A stretch of DNA of 64,000 nucleotides from Variovorax sp. CF313 (GTDB lineage Bacteria; Pseudomonadota; Gammaproteobacteria; Burkholderiales; Burkholderiaceae_C): the NCBI RefSeq assembly GCF_000282635.1, contig NZ_AKIW01000032.1:1-64000 (forward strand), written 5' to 3'. Under the pieces are notes generated by a model, which was not told the DNA's origin, ran no database searches, and worked only from the letters and a program-made list of their open reading frames with translations. Shown here piece after piece: positions 51,483-61,866 of the stretch. Position 1 is the stretch's first letter, and each line of letters begins with the position of its first letter. Made by a program: the position numbers and the translations under genes.

Positions 51483-52241
51483 ATGGCCGACAACCGCACC
51501 GCCGCCAAGCCCCAGCGCCGCACCGGCGTGCGCGAGGCCGCGGCGCAGGCCACGCGCGACAGCATCCTGAAATCGGCGACCAAGGTGTTCGCCCGATACG
51601 GCTACGACGGCGGCAGCGTGGAGAAGATCTCCAAGGCCGCGAAGTCGTATGACCGGATGATCTACTACTACTTCGGCAGCAAGGAAGGCCTGTTCATCGC
51701 GGTGCTCGAGGGCATCTACCAGCGCATGGACGATGCCGAGGCCGCCATTGCGCTCGACGCCTCGCGGCCGGTGGAGGCGTTCACCGAAGTGATCCGCTTC
51801 GTGCTGGGCTACTACCGCAAGAACCCCGAGTTCGTCACGCTGCTGAACACCGAGAACCTGCACAAGGGGCGGCACATCTCGAAGTCGCTGCGCGCGCGCG
51901 AGTATTCGTCGCGGGCGGTGGCGATCATTGCGGAGATCCTCGCCAGTGGCGCGGCGCAGGGCCTGTTCCGCAAGGACCTGGTGGCGCGCGACATCTACCT
52001 GCTGATAGCGTCCACCGGCTATTTCTACACCTCCAACCGGCACACGCTCACCGCCTTCCTCGGCGAGCCGATGGAGTCGCCGGAGGCCGTCGCGCACTGG
52101 GAAGACTTCGTGATCGAGACGCTGCTGCGCACGGTGCGCGCGGACGAGCCGCAAGACAACACATCACCCCACGAGGACACATCGAAATGGCAGAAATCGC
52201 AGCCGGCGGCAAGTCGGGCAAGGTCGTCATCAAGAACATAG
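51483..52241 (+). CDS. TetR-family transcriptional regulator of the nic locus
   Basis: 252 aa. An N-terminal TetR helix-turn-helix (about 20-70: TRDSILKSATKVFARYGYDGGSVEKISKAA, in part, with YYYFGSKEGLF) precedes a TetR_C domain. Probable role: repressor of both divergent units, acting at the two inverted repeats near 50473-50527, with a pathway intermediate as inducer. It starts 17 bp after fpr. Its last 18 codons lie over the start of ena (55-bp overlap) and are low in conservation-like character, so the C-terminus may be a read-on of an ancestral shorter protein. Confidence 0.87.
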   Translation: MADNRTAAKPQRRTGVREAAAQATRDSILKSATKVFARYGYDGGSVEKISKAAKSYDRMIYYYFGSKEGLFIAVLEGIYQRMDDAEAAIALDASRPVEAFTEVIRFVLGYYRKNPEFVTLLNTENLHKGRHISKSLRAREYSSRAVAIIAEILASGAAQGLFRKDLVARDIYLLIASTGYFYTSNRHTLTAFLGEPMESPEAVAHWEDFVIETLLRTVRADEPQDNTSPHEDTSKWQKSQPAASRARSSSRT

Positions 52242-53386
52242 GGCTGCTGCTCTCGGGCGACATCGACAAGCCCATCCTCGACGCCGACACCATCGTGGTG
52301 AACGACGGCCTGATCGTGGCGGTCGGCAAAGAGAAAGACTGCGACCTCGAAGGCGCGCAGACCGTGATCGACGCACGCAAGACCTGCGTGGCACCCGGCC
52401 TGATCGACAGCCACGTGCATCCGGTGTTCGGCGACTGGACGCCGCGCCAGGGCCAGATCGGCTGGATCGACTCGACCATGCACGGCGGCGTGACGACGAT
52501 GATTTCCGCCGGCGAAGTGCACCTGCCCGGCCGCCCCAAGGACATCGTCGGACTGAAGGCGCTGGCCATCACCGCGCAACGCGCCTTCGACAACTTCCGC
52601 CCCGGCGGCGTGAAGGTGCTCGCCGGTGCACCCGTCATCGAGAAGGGCATGGTCGAGAGCGACTTCAAGGAACTCGCCGAGGCAGGCGTGGGCCTGCTGG
52701 GCGAAGTGGGACTGGGCTCGGTCAAGGCCGGCTACGAGGCCAAGGAAATGGTGGCCTGGGCGCGCAAGTACGGCATCCAGAGCACGATCCACACGGGCGG
52801 CCCGTCGATCCCGGGCTCGGGCCTGATCGACAAGGACGTGGTGCTCGAAGCCGACGCCGACATCATCGGCCACATCAACGGCGGCCACACCTCGCTGCCC
52901 GAGGCGCATGTGTGCGAGCTGTGCGAGAAGAGCTCGCGCGCGATCGAGATCGTGCACAACGGCAACGAGAAGGTGGCCATCGCGGCGGCCAGGGCGGCGC
53001 TGGAGCTGAAGTGCCCGCACCGCGTGATCCTCGGCACCGACGGGCCGGCCGGCTCGGGCGTGCAGCCGCTGGGCATCCTGCGCATGGTGGCGATGCTGTC
53101 GTCCATCGCGAACATCCCGGCCGAGCTGGTGTTCTGCTTCGCGACCGGCAACACGGCGAAGATCCGCAAGCTCAACTGCGGGCTGATCGAAGTGGGCCGC
53201 GATGCCGACTTCGTGTTCATGGACCGCGCGCAGCATTCGCCCGCACCGGGCCTGCTCGAAAGCGTCCAGCTCGGCGACATTCCGGGCGTGGGCATGGTGA
53301 TGATCGACGGCATCGTGCGCTGCGGCCGCAGCCGCAACACGCCGCCCGCGACCGAAATTCCGGTCGTCGTTTCCGGCGCGCACTGA
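52187..53386 (+). CDS. ena: Enamidase (amidohydrolase superfamily)
   Basis: 399 aa. It follows E. barkeri enamidase closely in remembered blocks: VIKNIGLLLSGDI, APGLIDSHVHP, HGGVTTMISAGEVHLPGRPKD, RPGGVKVLAGAPVIEKGM, HTGGPSIPGS, HINGGHTS and SRNTPPA at the C-terminus. Metal ligands are expected in HVH, the HTGG and HINGG histidines, and the late Asp of LGTDGPAGSG. The enzyme hydrolyses 1,4,5,6-tetrahydro-6-oxonicotinate to 2-formylglutarate and ammonia. It is the last gene of fpr-tetR-ena. The ATG at 52187 has GAGG nine bases upstream and lies within the tetR 3' end. Confidence 0.92.
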   Translation: MAEIAAGGKSGKVVIKNIGLLLSGDIDKPILDADTIVVNDGLIVAVGKEKDCDLEGAQTVIDARKTCVAPGLIDSHVHPVFGDWTPRQGQIGWIDSTMHGGVTTMISAGEVHLPGRPKDIVGLKALAITAQRAFDNFRPGGVKVLAGAPVIEKGMVESDFKELAEAGVGLLGEVGLGSVKAGYEAKEMVAWARKYGIQSTIHTGGPSIPGSGLIDKDVVLEADADIIGHINGGHTSLPEAHVCELCEKSSRAIEIVHNGNEKVAIAAARAALELKCPHRVILGTDGPAGSGVQPLGILRMVAMLSSIANIPAELVFCFATGNTAKIRKLNCGLIEVGRDADFVFMDRAQHSPAPGLLESVQLGDIPGVGMVMIDGIVRCGRSRNTPPATEIPVVVSGAH

Positions 53387-53398
53387 GCGCGCCGTGCC

Positions 53399-53414
53399 GG
53401 CGGCTTCAGCCGCC
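53399..53414. terminator. Hairpin between convergent ena and gtrA
   Basis: GGCGGCT-TC-AGCCGCC is a perfect 7-bp stem located at the junction of the convergent ena and gtrA-like genes, overlapping the stop codon of the latter. No T-tract follows on either strand, so it is only a weak candidate for a bidirectional terminator. Confidence 0.35.
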
Positions 53415-53807
53415 GCGGTGCGAGCGAAAGACCAGGTAGCGCGCCGACAGGAAGTTGGCGCTCATGCCGGCGAGGCTGCCCAGCGCCACGCCCAGGGCCG
53501 CGGCCCAGCGCCCGTCGACCCAGTGCAGCGTCAGCACGTAGGCGCCATAGTTCAGCACTGCGCCGGCGGCCATGGTCGCCAGGTAGCCCAGATATTCGCG
53601 CCAGAGGGAACGGCCGGCCGCTGCGCTGGCCGCGAAGGTGTAGCGGCGGTTGAAGGCCCAGGTGGTGGTCGCCGCCGCAAGGAACGACACCACGCGCGCC
53701 GCATACCAGCCCAGCAGCGGCGCCAGCAGGTACAGCACGACCACGTCGACCACGAGCCCGATCACGCCGACGGCGGCGAACGAGAGGAACTCGCGTGCGA
53801 TCTTCAT
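53406..53807 (-). CDS. GtrA-family membrane protein
   Basis: 133 aa. The GtrA fold with four membrane helices is evident: FLSFAAVGVIGLVVDVVVLYLL, ARVVSFLAAATTTWAFNRRYTF (each in part), YLATMAAGAVLNYGAYVL and a final helix before NFLSARYLVF. GtrA proteins are thought to flip polyprenyl-phosphate-sugar for envelope glycosylation. The ATG at 53807 overlaps the GT2 stop by ATGA; the longer frame upstream is rejected. It works with the adjacent GT2 and GT39-like genes as a three-component system. Confidence 0.87.
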   Translation of the reverse strand: MKIAREFLSFAAVGVIGLVVDVVVLYLLAPLLGWYAARVVSFLAAATTTWAFNRRYTFAASAAAGRSLWREYLGYLATMAAGAVLNYGAYVLTLHWVDGRWAAALGVALGSLAGMSANFLSARYLVFRSHRGG

Positions 53808-54799
53808 CGCGAGGTGCGTGAAGCGCGGGTCGCCTGCTCGCGCACGCCCGGAATCGCGAGATAGCGCAGCCGCTTGGCCTCCCGCCGCCCCAGCGTGATG
53901 GCCTGCATGACGACGCCGCACACGAAGGACAGCATGGCCGCCAGCATCGCGCCCGTGGCCAGCACCGCCGTGGGGAGCCGGGGCACCAGGCCGGTGTGCA
54001 TGTAGGTCATGACGAGCGGCAGGACCAGTGCGATCGACATCAGCACGAGCAGCCCCCCGATGATCGAGAAGAACTGCAGCGGCCGCTCGCTCACGAACAG
54101 CTTGCAGATGGTCTTCAGGATGCGCCAGCCGTCGCGGTAGGTCGAGAGCTTGCTGACGGAGCCTTCGGGGCGCGTGCTGTAGGCGGTGCCTTCCTCTGCA
54201 TAGGGCATGCGCAGTTCGAGCGCGTGCACGGTGAGCTCGGTCTCGGTCTCGAAGCCCCGCGACAGCGCCGGGAACGACTTGGCATAGCGCCGCGAGAACA
54301 CGCGGTAGCCCGAGAGCATGTCACTGAGGCCACCTCCGAACAGCTGCGCCACGGCGCCCGTGAGCATGCGGTTGCCGAGGCGGTGGCCGGTGCGGTAGGT
54401 GTGCGCGTCCTGGCCGTCGTCCACACGGCTGCCGACCACCATGTCGAGGTTGTCGTTCACCAGCCGGTCGATGAGCCGGCGCGCGGCGCCGGCGTCGTAG
54501 GTGGCATCGCCGTCGACCATCACGTACACGTCGGCCTCGACGTCGGCGAACATGCGCCGCACCACGTTGCCCTTGCCGCGCAGGGCCACGTGGGTGACGA
54601 CGGCGCCGGCCGCGCGCGCCACGGCGGCCGTGTCGTCGCTGGAGTTGTTGTCGAAGACGTGGATCTCGGCCTCGGGCAGCGCGGCGCGAAAGCCCGCGAC
54701 CACCTGGGCGATGGCCAGCGCCTCGTTGTAGCAGGGGATGACCGCGGCAATGCGCAGGCCGGTGTTGCCTGGAACGGCGAGGGAATCGGTGTCGGTCAT
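53804..54799 (-). CDS. Family 2 glycosyltransferase (polyprenyl-phosphate sugar synthase type)
   Basis: 331 aa. The GT-A domain has AAVIPCYNEALAIAQVV and the DGDATYD metal-binding motif, then GSRVDDG and SGYRVFSRRYAKSFP, typical of dolichol/undecaprenyl-phosphate glucosyl- or mannosyltransferases. Two C-terminal membrane helices (about 240-262 and 280-303) follow. It likely makes the lipid-linked sugar flipped by GtrA and used by the GT39-like protein upstream. It overlaps both neighbours by ATGA. Confidence 0.88.
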   Translation of the reverse strand: MTDTDSLAVPGNTGLRIAAVIPCYNEALAIAQVVAGFRAALPEAEIHVFDNNSSDDTAAVARAAGAVVTHVALRGKGNVVRRMFADVEADVYVMVDGDATYDAGAARRLIDRLVNDNLDMVVGSRVDDGQDAHTYRTGHRLGNRMLTGAVAQLFGGGLSDMLSGYRVFSRRYAKSFPALSRGFETETELTVHALELRMPYAEEGTAYSTRPEGSVSKLSTYRDGWRILKTICKLFVSERPLQFFSIIGGLLVLMSIALVLPLVMTYMHTGLVPRLPTAVLATGAMLAAMLSFVCGVVMQAITLGRREAKRLRYLAIPGVREQATRASRTSR

Positions 54800-56607
54800 G
54801 GTGCGGCGGGAAGGATACGGTAGACCCGGCTGCCGTCTTTCTCGTACTCCACGGCGAAGTACTTGTCGAAATCGATGCGCGCGCTGAACACGGGCACCAC
54901 GGAGTCCGGCAGGACCACCGCGGTGAAGCCCATGTCGCCGAGCTTGCGCGCGAGATCGCCGCCAGACAGGCGTCCGAAGTCGGTGTAGCGCCACGGCCCG
55001 AGCGTGTCGCCCCAGATGGGGTTGGGGCCGTAGTAGATCGCCTCGTTCAGCGCGATCTGGTAGACGCGGCCGGTGGCGTTGCGGCGCAGGTAGTCCATCA
55101 CGGCGTAGCCCGGCACGTGCCGGCGCAGCACGGCCTCGCGAGCCTCGGGCGTGATCGAAACCATCGCGACCTTGGCGGCGGTCTGGCGCACCGAGACGGC
55201 GGCCAGCACGGCCAGCAGCAGCACGGCCACCCAGTCGCCCACGCGGGCCGGCGTGCGCCGCGTGACGGCAGCAGGCGGCGCGTCCTGCGCCGTGTTCCTG
55301 GCGCCGAACATGCGGCGAACGCCCGAGACGATCCAGCCGAACAGCACCTGCCAGCCGATCGCCGCGATCGCGGCCAGCAGCGGGAACGAGGCCGTCAGGT
55401 AGCGCGGATAGCGCGAGGTCACGACCCAGACGGCCACCGAATACAGGCAGAACCAGCCGGCTGCACGCACCGCCGCCGAACGCTTCCACCACACGCTGAA
55501 CGGCGCGAAGAACACGGACCAGATCAGCGCGTTGGGCAGCTCGGCGTGCACGCGCACGTCGGCCACCTGCTGCACGTAGTCGGCCGGTGTCCACTCGGTG
55601 AAGCCGAACACGCGCGCGCCGATGGGGTTGAACGGGTCGCCCGTCATGATGGCGTTGCGCGCATACCAGTACACGCACGGAACCAGGAAGCAGGCGAACA
55701 CCAGCGCCCAGGCCCGGGGCCGGCGCTCGTGCCGGATGACGAACACCGCCACCAGCGGCAGGAAGATCAACGCCTGGTACTTCGAGCCAGCGGCCACGCC
55801 GAGGCAGAACGCGGCCACGCCGAGCCAGCGCATGCCGCCGTGCACGGACTTGCCGGGCTCCGATTCGCGCCACCACCACAGCGCCACGCAGGCCGACAGC
55901 ACGAACAGCGCCACGCCCATGTCGATCAGCGCGTTGGAGTAATCGCCGAGCCCCAGCCAGATGGCCGCGCCGATGCAGGCGGTGAGCCGGTTGGCGTGCA
56001 GGATGCCCAGGCGATAGACCATCACCACCGACAACGCACCCGCCAGCGCATTGAGGAAGTGCGGCAGCACGTCGTCGCCGAACTGCAGCGCGGCGGCGTA
56101 GAGCAGGTTGTAGTTGTACGGGAACCAGGGATAGCGCAGCCAGTCGTGGATGCCCAGCGAGCCCTGCTGTGCGACCTGGCGCGCGTACGGCAGGTGGTAC
56201 ATCAGTTCGTCGAAGGCAATCGGCGGCACGAGCGGCGCCACCAGCGCGGGCAGCGCGACCAGGGCCAGCGCAATCAGCGCGATGCGCTCGACGTAGGTCC
56301 ACGGCGCGGCGGGTTCGTTCGCGCGCAAGGCGCGCCGCTCGCGCAGCCACGACGGAAGCTGGAGCGCAGCGGCCACCACGCCTGCCACCACGAGCGCCAC
56401 GGTCGCGCCGGCCTTGAAAGCACCGAAGATGGCCAGCGCCTGGAAGGCACAGATGTACAGGCCGACCCCGAGCGCGACGGCCATGGCCGCTTCGAGCCCC
56501 GCATCGCGGCGCGGCGGCGGGGCCAGGCGGCCCAGCAGCGCGCGGCCGAAGCCCCAGCAGCCGATCACGAAGATCGACAAGGCCGCGTAATGCGCGGCTG
56601 CAAACAT
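54796..56607 (-). CDS. Polytopic GT39-like/ArnT-like glycosyltransferase
   Basis: 603 aa, about twelve membrane helices followed by a soluble C-terminal part (about 480-603). The first large loop contains FDELMYHLPYARQVAQ, the acidic motif expected of GT-C enzymes, and RYPWFPYNYNLLYAAAL. It probably transfers a sugar from a polyprenyl-phosphate donor to an envelope acceptor. It forms an operon with GT2 and GtrA-type genes through ATGA overlap. The acceptor is unknown. Confidence 0.8.
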   Translation of the reverse strand: MFAAAHYAALSIFVIGCWGFGRALLGRLAPPPRRDAGLEAAMAVALGVGLYICAFQALAIFGAFKAGATVALVVAGVVAAALQLPSWLRERRALRANEPAAPWTYVERIALIALALVALPALVAPLVPPIAFDELMYHLPYARQVAQQGSLGIHDWLRYPWFPYNYNLLYAAALQFGDDVLPHFLNALAGALSVVMVYRLGILHANRLTACIGAAIWLGLGDYSNALIDMGVALFVLSACVALWWWRESEPGKSVHGGMRWLGVAAFCLGVAAGSKYQALIFLPLVAVFVIRHERRPRAWALVFACFLVPCVYWYARNAIMTGDPFNPIGARVFGFTEWTPADYVQQVADVRVHAELPNALIWSVFFAPFSVWWKRSAAVRAAGWFCLYSVAVWVVTSRYPRYLTASFPLLAAIAAIGWQVLFGWIVSGVRRMFGARNTAQDAPPAAVTRRTPARVGDWVAVLLLAVLAAVSVRQTAAKVAMVSITPEAREAVLRRHVPGYAVMDYLRRNATGRVYQIALNEAIYYGPNPIWGDTLGPWRYTDFGRLSGGDLARKLGDMGFTAVVLPDSVVPVFSARIDFDKYFAVEYEKDGSRVYRILPAAP

Positions 56608-56659
56608 CAGCTTCTGAATAACAACTCCCGGCGCCGGGCGGCCGCGCCGGCCGGCAGGT

Positions 56660-59431
<2,772 letters not shown>

Positions 59432-59458
59432 GGCCTCACCTGCGGAAGAGTCGGACAG

Positions 59459-59527
59459 GCGAGCGTCGTTGTCGCCCCAAGCCTGACGGCCGGCCTGCGA
59501 GGCCCGCCGCTGCAACGCTCCTTGGGA
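59459..59527 (-). promoter_or_regulatory. SAH (S-adenosylhomocysteine) riboswitch
   Basis: On the minus strand the leader of metH reads CCCAAGGAGCGTTGCAGC, a P2 hairpin (9 bp with one mismatch, TCGCA loop), then GTCAGGCTTGGGG and CAACGACGCTCGCC. This has the SAH riboswitch layout: P1 is CCCAAG with CTTGGG, and the pseudoknot is GAGCG with CGCTC. Binding of SAH normally turns on expression, linking methionine synthase to removal of SAH-derived homocysteine. It ends about 28 nt before the metH start. Confidence 0.85.
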
Positions 59528-59535
59528 AGTGGTGC

Positions 59536-59541
59536 ATTTTA
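59536..59541 (-). promoter_or_regulatory. -10 element of the metH promoter
   Basis: TAAAAT on the minus strand, 9 bp upstream of the riboswitch P1. It predicts a transcript start near 59529, immediately before the aptamer. The -35 is weak (TACCTT, 17-base spacing). Confidence 0.5.
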
Positions 59542-59595
59542 GGTCGATTCAACCGGCCAAGGTAAAAGCCCCCGTTTCCGCTCCCGCCCGCCGGC

Positions 59596-60033
59596 TCAGG
59601 CGGGTTGCGCCTCGCCCATGGCCGAAGCCGGCAGGCCGAACACGCGATCGAAAGCCCAGTTGAAGACGAAGGTGTAGACCAGGAAAAACACCACCAGCCC
59701 CAGGTCCATCACCAGCGCCTGCCAGAGCGACACGCCCAGGCCCCAGGCGAACATCGGCACCAGGAAGGCGATCAGCCCGCCCTCGAAGCCGATGGCATGG
59801 GCGACGCGGCGGCGCACGCTGCGCCCGCGCACGGCCTGGCGCGACTCCCAGCGCTCGAAGAGCGCGTTGAAGACCAGGTTCCAGATCACCGCGATGACCG
59901 AGGCGGCCACCGCCAGCACGCCGGAATGGCCCAGGCCGGCGTCCGTCATCAAGGCCAGCCCGGCGCTGGCGGCGACGATGGCGATGCCTTCGTAAAGGGT
60001 GATGTAGACGATGCGACGCTGAATGCCCTGCAT
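59596..60033 (-). CDS. PACE-family efflux transporter (chlorhexidine-type)
   Basis: 145 aa. Two tandem bacterial transmembrane pair domains give four helices. The first begins RRIVYITLYEG with Glu15, the position of the proton-coupling glutamate in AceI, and has WNLVFNALFERWE; the second has GFEGGLIAFLVPMFAW and DLGLVVFFLVYTFVFNW. PACE pumps expel biocides such as chlorhexidine and may have polyamines as natural substrates. It is divergent from a LysR gene (102-bp gap), like aceI-aceR. Confidence 0.9.
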   Translation of the reverse strand: MQGIQRRIVYITLYEGIAIVAASAGLALMTDAGLGHSGVLAVAASVIAVIWNLVFNALFERWESRQAVRGRSVRRRVAHAIGFEGGLIAFLVPMFAWGLGVSLWQALVMDLGLVVFFLVYTFVFNWAFDRVFGLPASAMGEAQPA

Positions 60034-60090
60034 GACGCTTTTCTCCTGGTTCGTGGCTGCGATGTCTGGACTTTATGTGTCACCCGCTGA

Positions 60091-60124
60091 TATAAAAAGT
60101 TAACTTGTTTCAGTTTTATTGAAA
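60091..60124. promoter_or_regulatory. PACE/LysR divergent promoter with LysR-type box
   Basis: TATAAA at 60091-60096 is a candidate -10 for the plus-strand lysR gene. TTTCA-GTTTTAT-TGAAA (60108-60124) is a perfect 5-bp palindrome with the T-N11-A form of LysR-family operators, ending 11 bp before the LysR start. The region is AT-rich relative to its surroundings. Autoregulation and control of the divergent pump are likely. Confidence 0.5.
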
Positions 60125-60135
60125 GATCGGGCGCC

Positions 60136-61062
60136 ATGGCCTTCTCCAGCGACAACATCGAAGTCTTCCTGGCCGTGATCGACCACGGTTCTTTCTCTGC
60201 CGCGGCGCGGGCGCTGCGCAAGGTGCCATCGGCGGTCAGCATGGCCATCGCCAACCTCGAGGCCGAACTCGCCCTGCCGCTGTTCGACCGCAGCGGCCGC
60301 GAGCCCCAGCCCACGGCCGCGGCACGTTCGCTGGAGCCTCAGGCGCGGCTGCTGGCGGCACAACTCGGGCAGCTCCAGGTGCAGGCGCTGGCGCTGACCC
60401 AGGGGCTGGAAGACCGGCTCACGCTGGCCATCGCGCCCGAACTGCTGGCCGCGCCCTGGAGCGGCCCGCTGGCCGAACTGGCACGCGAACACCCGCTGCT
60501 GCAGGTGGAGGTGCTGGCGGCCCCGCAAGCGGATGCATTGGCGCTGCTGCACAGCGGTCGCGCGCAGCTGGCGCTGGTGTTCGAGCGCCCGAGCCTCGAC
60601 GGCCGCGAAGGCTTCCAGGAAGTCGGCAGCGACCTGATGGTGGCTGTGATGGCGCCCGACCACCCGGTGCTGCTCGCGGCGCCGGGCGGCCGGCTGCGTG
60701 AGGAGCACCTGACGAACACCCGGCAGATCGTCGTGGCCGGCCGCGACCTCGCCAACAGCGATCCGCGCTTCGTGTTCGCGCGCCACGTCTGGCGCACCGA
60801 CAACGCGCTGGCCGCGCTGAGCCTGATCACCGCCGGGCTGGGCTGGGGCTGGCTGCCACGCAATTTCGCGCGGCCGCACGTGGCGGCCGGGGCGCTGGTC
60901 GAGATTCCGTTCGAGAACCTCAGCAACGGGCTGGACCTGTGGGTGGACGTCGTATGGTCACGTGAGCGCCCACTTGGGCTGGGAGCCCAGCGCTTCGTGG
61001 CGCTGATAGGGAAAGACCGGGTAGCCCCCGGCGAGTGCAGCCCCAAGACCGGCGGAAACTAG
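60136..61062 (+). CDS. LysR-family transcriptional regulator
   Basis: 308 aa. An N-terminal winged helix-turn-helix (about 5-62: VFLAVIDHGSFSAAARALRKV, SAVSMAIANLEAEL) and a periplasmic-binding-like effector domain of normal length. Its divergence from a PACE efflux gene parallels AceR-AceI, suggesting ligand-dependent activation of the pump. The ATG at 60136 is the first in frame, right after the candidate operator, with a poor ribosome site. The stop lies 12 bp before the convergent SH3 gene. Confidence 0.88.
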   Translation: MAFSSDNIEVFLAVIDHGSFSAAARALRKVPSAVSMAIANLEAELALPLFDRSGREPQPTAAARSLEPQARLLAAQLGQLQVQALALTQGLEDRLTLAIAPELLAAPWSGPLAELAREHPLLQVEVLAAPQADALALLHSGRAQLALVFERPSLDGREGFQEVGSDLMVAVMAPDHPVLLAAPGGRLREEHLTNTRQIVVAGRDLANSDPRFVFARHVWRTDNALAALSLITAGLGWGWLPRNFARPHVAAGALVEIPFENLSNGLDLWVDVVWSRERPLGLGAQRFVALIGKDRVAPGECSPKTGGN

Positions 61063-61074
61063 CTGCCGGCCTCT

Positions 61075-61794
61075 TCAGCGGTCGTGGCCGCGGCCGCCGC
61101 CATGGCCACCGCCATGACCACCCCCGTGCCCGTCGCCATGGCCACCCCCGCCATGACCGCCACCCCCGTGCGGTCGTCCGCCGCCACCACCGGGATGCGA
61201 ATGCGGCATGCCAGGCGCCGGCCCCGGACGGAAGCTCGGCTGCGGCCGCGGCGGCCTGATGCCGGGGTCCGGCGGCGGACGGAATCCAGGGCCCGATGGC
61301 CGGAACCCGGGGCCAGGCTGCCAGGGACGCGGCTGCCACGCCGGCCTGGCTGGCGGCGGCGGACGCCAGCCCGCCACGGGTGGCGGTGGGCGGCCGCCCC
61401 ACCAGCGCCGCTCGCCGTACCACGGCCGGTCGCGGTAGTAGCTGGCCCAGTAGCTGCCGATCGCGAAGCTGATGATCGGCACGCCGATCACCGCGCCGTA
61501 GGTCGCCAGCGGCACGCGCCGCTCCTGGTAGGCGTAGTCGAGGCTGCGCGACCACACCCAGCCGCGCCCGCCGTCGGGCAGCACCACGTCGCACCAGCCA
61601 TAGCCGCTGGTGCAGCCGATCACGTCGAGCGGCTGGCCGGGCCCGAGCCGCGCCACCAGCGGATAGTCGCCCGAGGGGCCGGCGCGCAGGTTGACCGTGC
61701 CGCGGGTGAAGGCCTGCTGCGCCGCGGCCGCAAGCGGCAGGATCAGGGCAAGCGCGCCGATGCCGATCCAGCGTCGTGGGGCGAGTGTGTTCAT
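61075..61794 (-). CDS. Exported SH3-domain protein with Pro-rich and Gly/His-rich tail
   Basis: 239 aa. A signal peptide (to about residue 25, AAAAQQ) is followed by a bacterial SH3 domain (GTVNLRAGPSGDYPLVARLG, GCTSGYGWCDVVLPDGGRGWVWS; about 30-85), a short hydrophobic helix (YGAVIGVPIISFAIGSYW), a Pro/Arg/Trp-rich stretch, and a tail of GGGH/HGGG repeats (about 200-239) with over ten histidines. SH3_3 domains often bind cell wall. The tail resembles metal-binding low-complexity sequence. Function unknown. Confidence 0.82.
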   Translation of the reverse strand: MNTLAPRRWIGIGALALILPLAAAAQQAFTRGTVNLRAGPSGDYPLVARLGPGQPLDVIGCTSGYGWCDVVLPDGGRGWVWSRSLDYAYQERRVPLATYGAVIGVPIISFAIGSYWASYYRDRPWYGERRWWGGRPPPPVAGWRPPPPARPAWQPRPWQPGPGFRPSGPGFRPPPDPGIRPPRPQPSFRPGPAPGMPHSHPGGGGGRPHGGGGHGGGGHGDGHGGGHGGGHGGGRGHDR

Positions 61795-61866
61795 GGCGGG
61801 CTCCTGTTCTTGTGCCAGCCAGCCTAGGCCGGGGCAGGAGCGCCTGTCAATCGGCCGGAGGCGCGA

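Noticed and set aside
52187-52241. Frameshift suspected because tetR runs 55 bp into ena
   Set aside because: Both frames are intact with sensible starts and stops; an overlap of this size with a variable TetR C-terminus needs no sequence error.
59432-59515. N-terminal extension of the metH reading frame
   Set aside because: The sequence is the SAH riboswitch leader; the conserved protein start with a ribosome site is at 59431.
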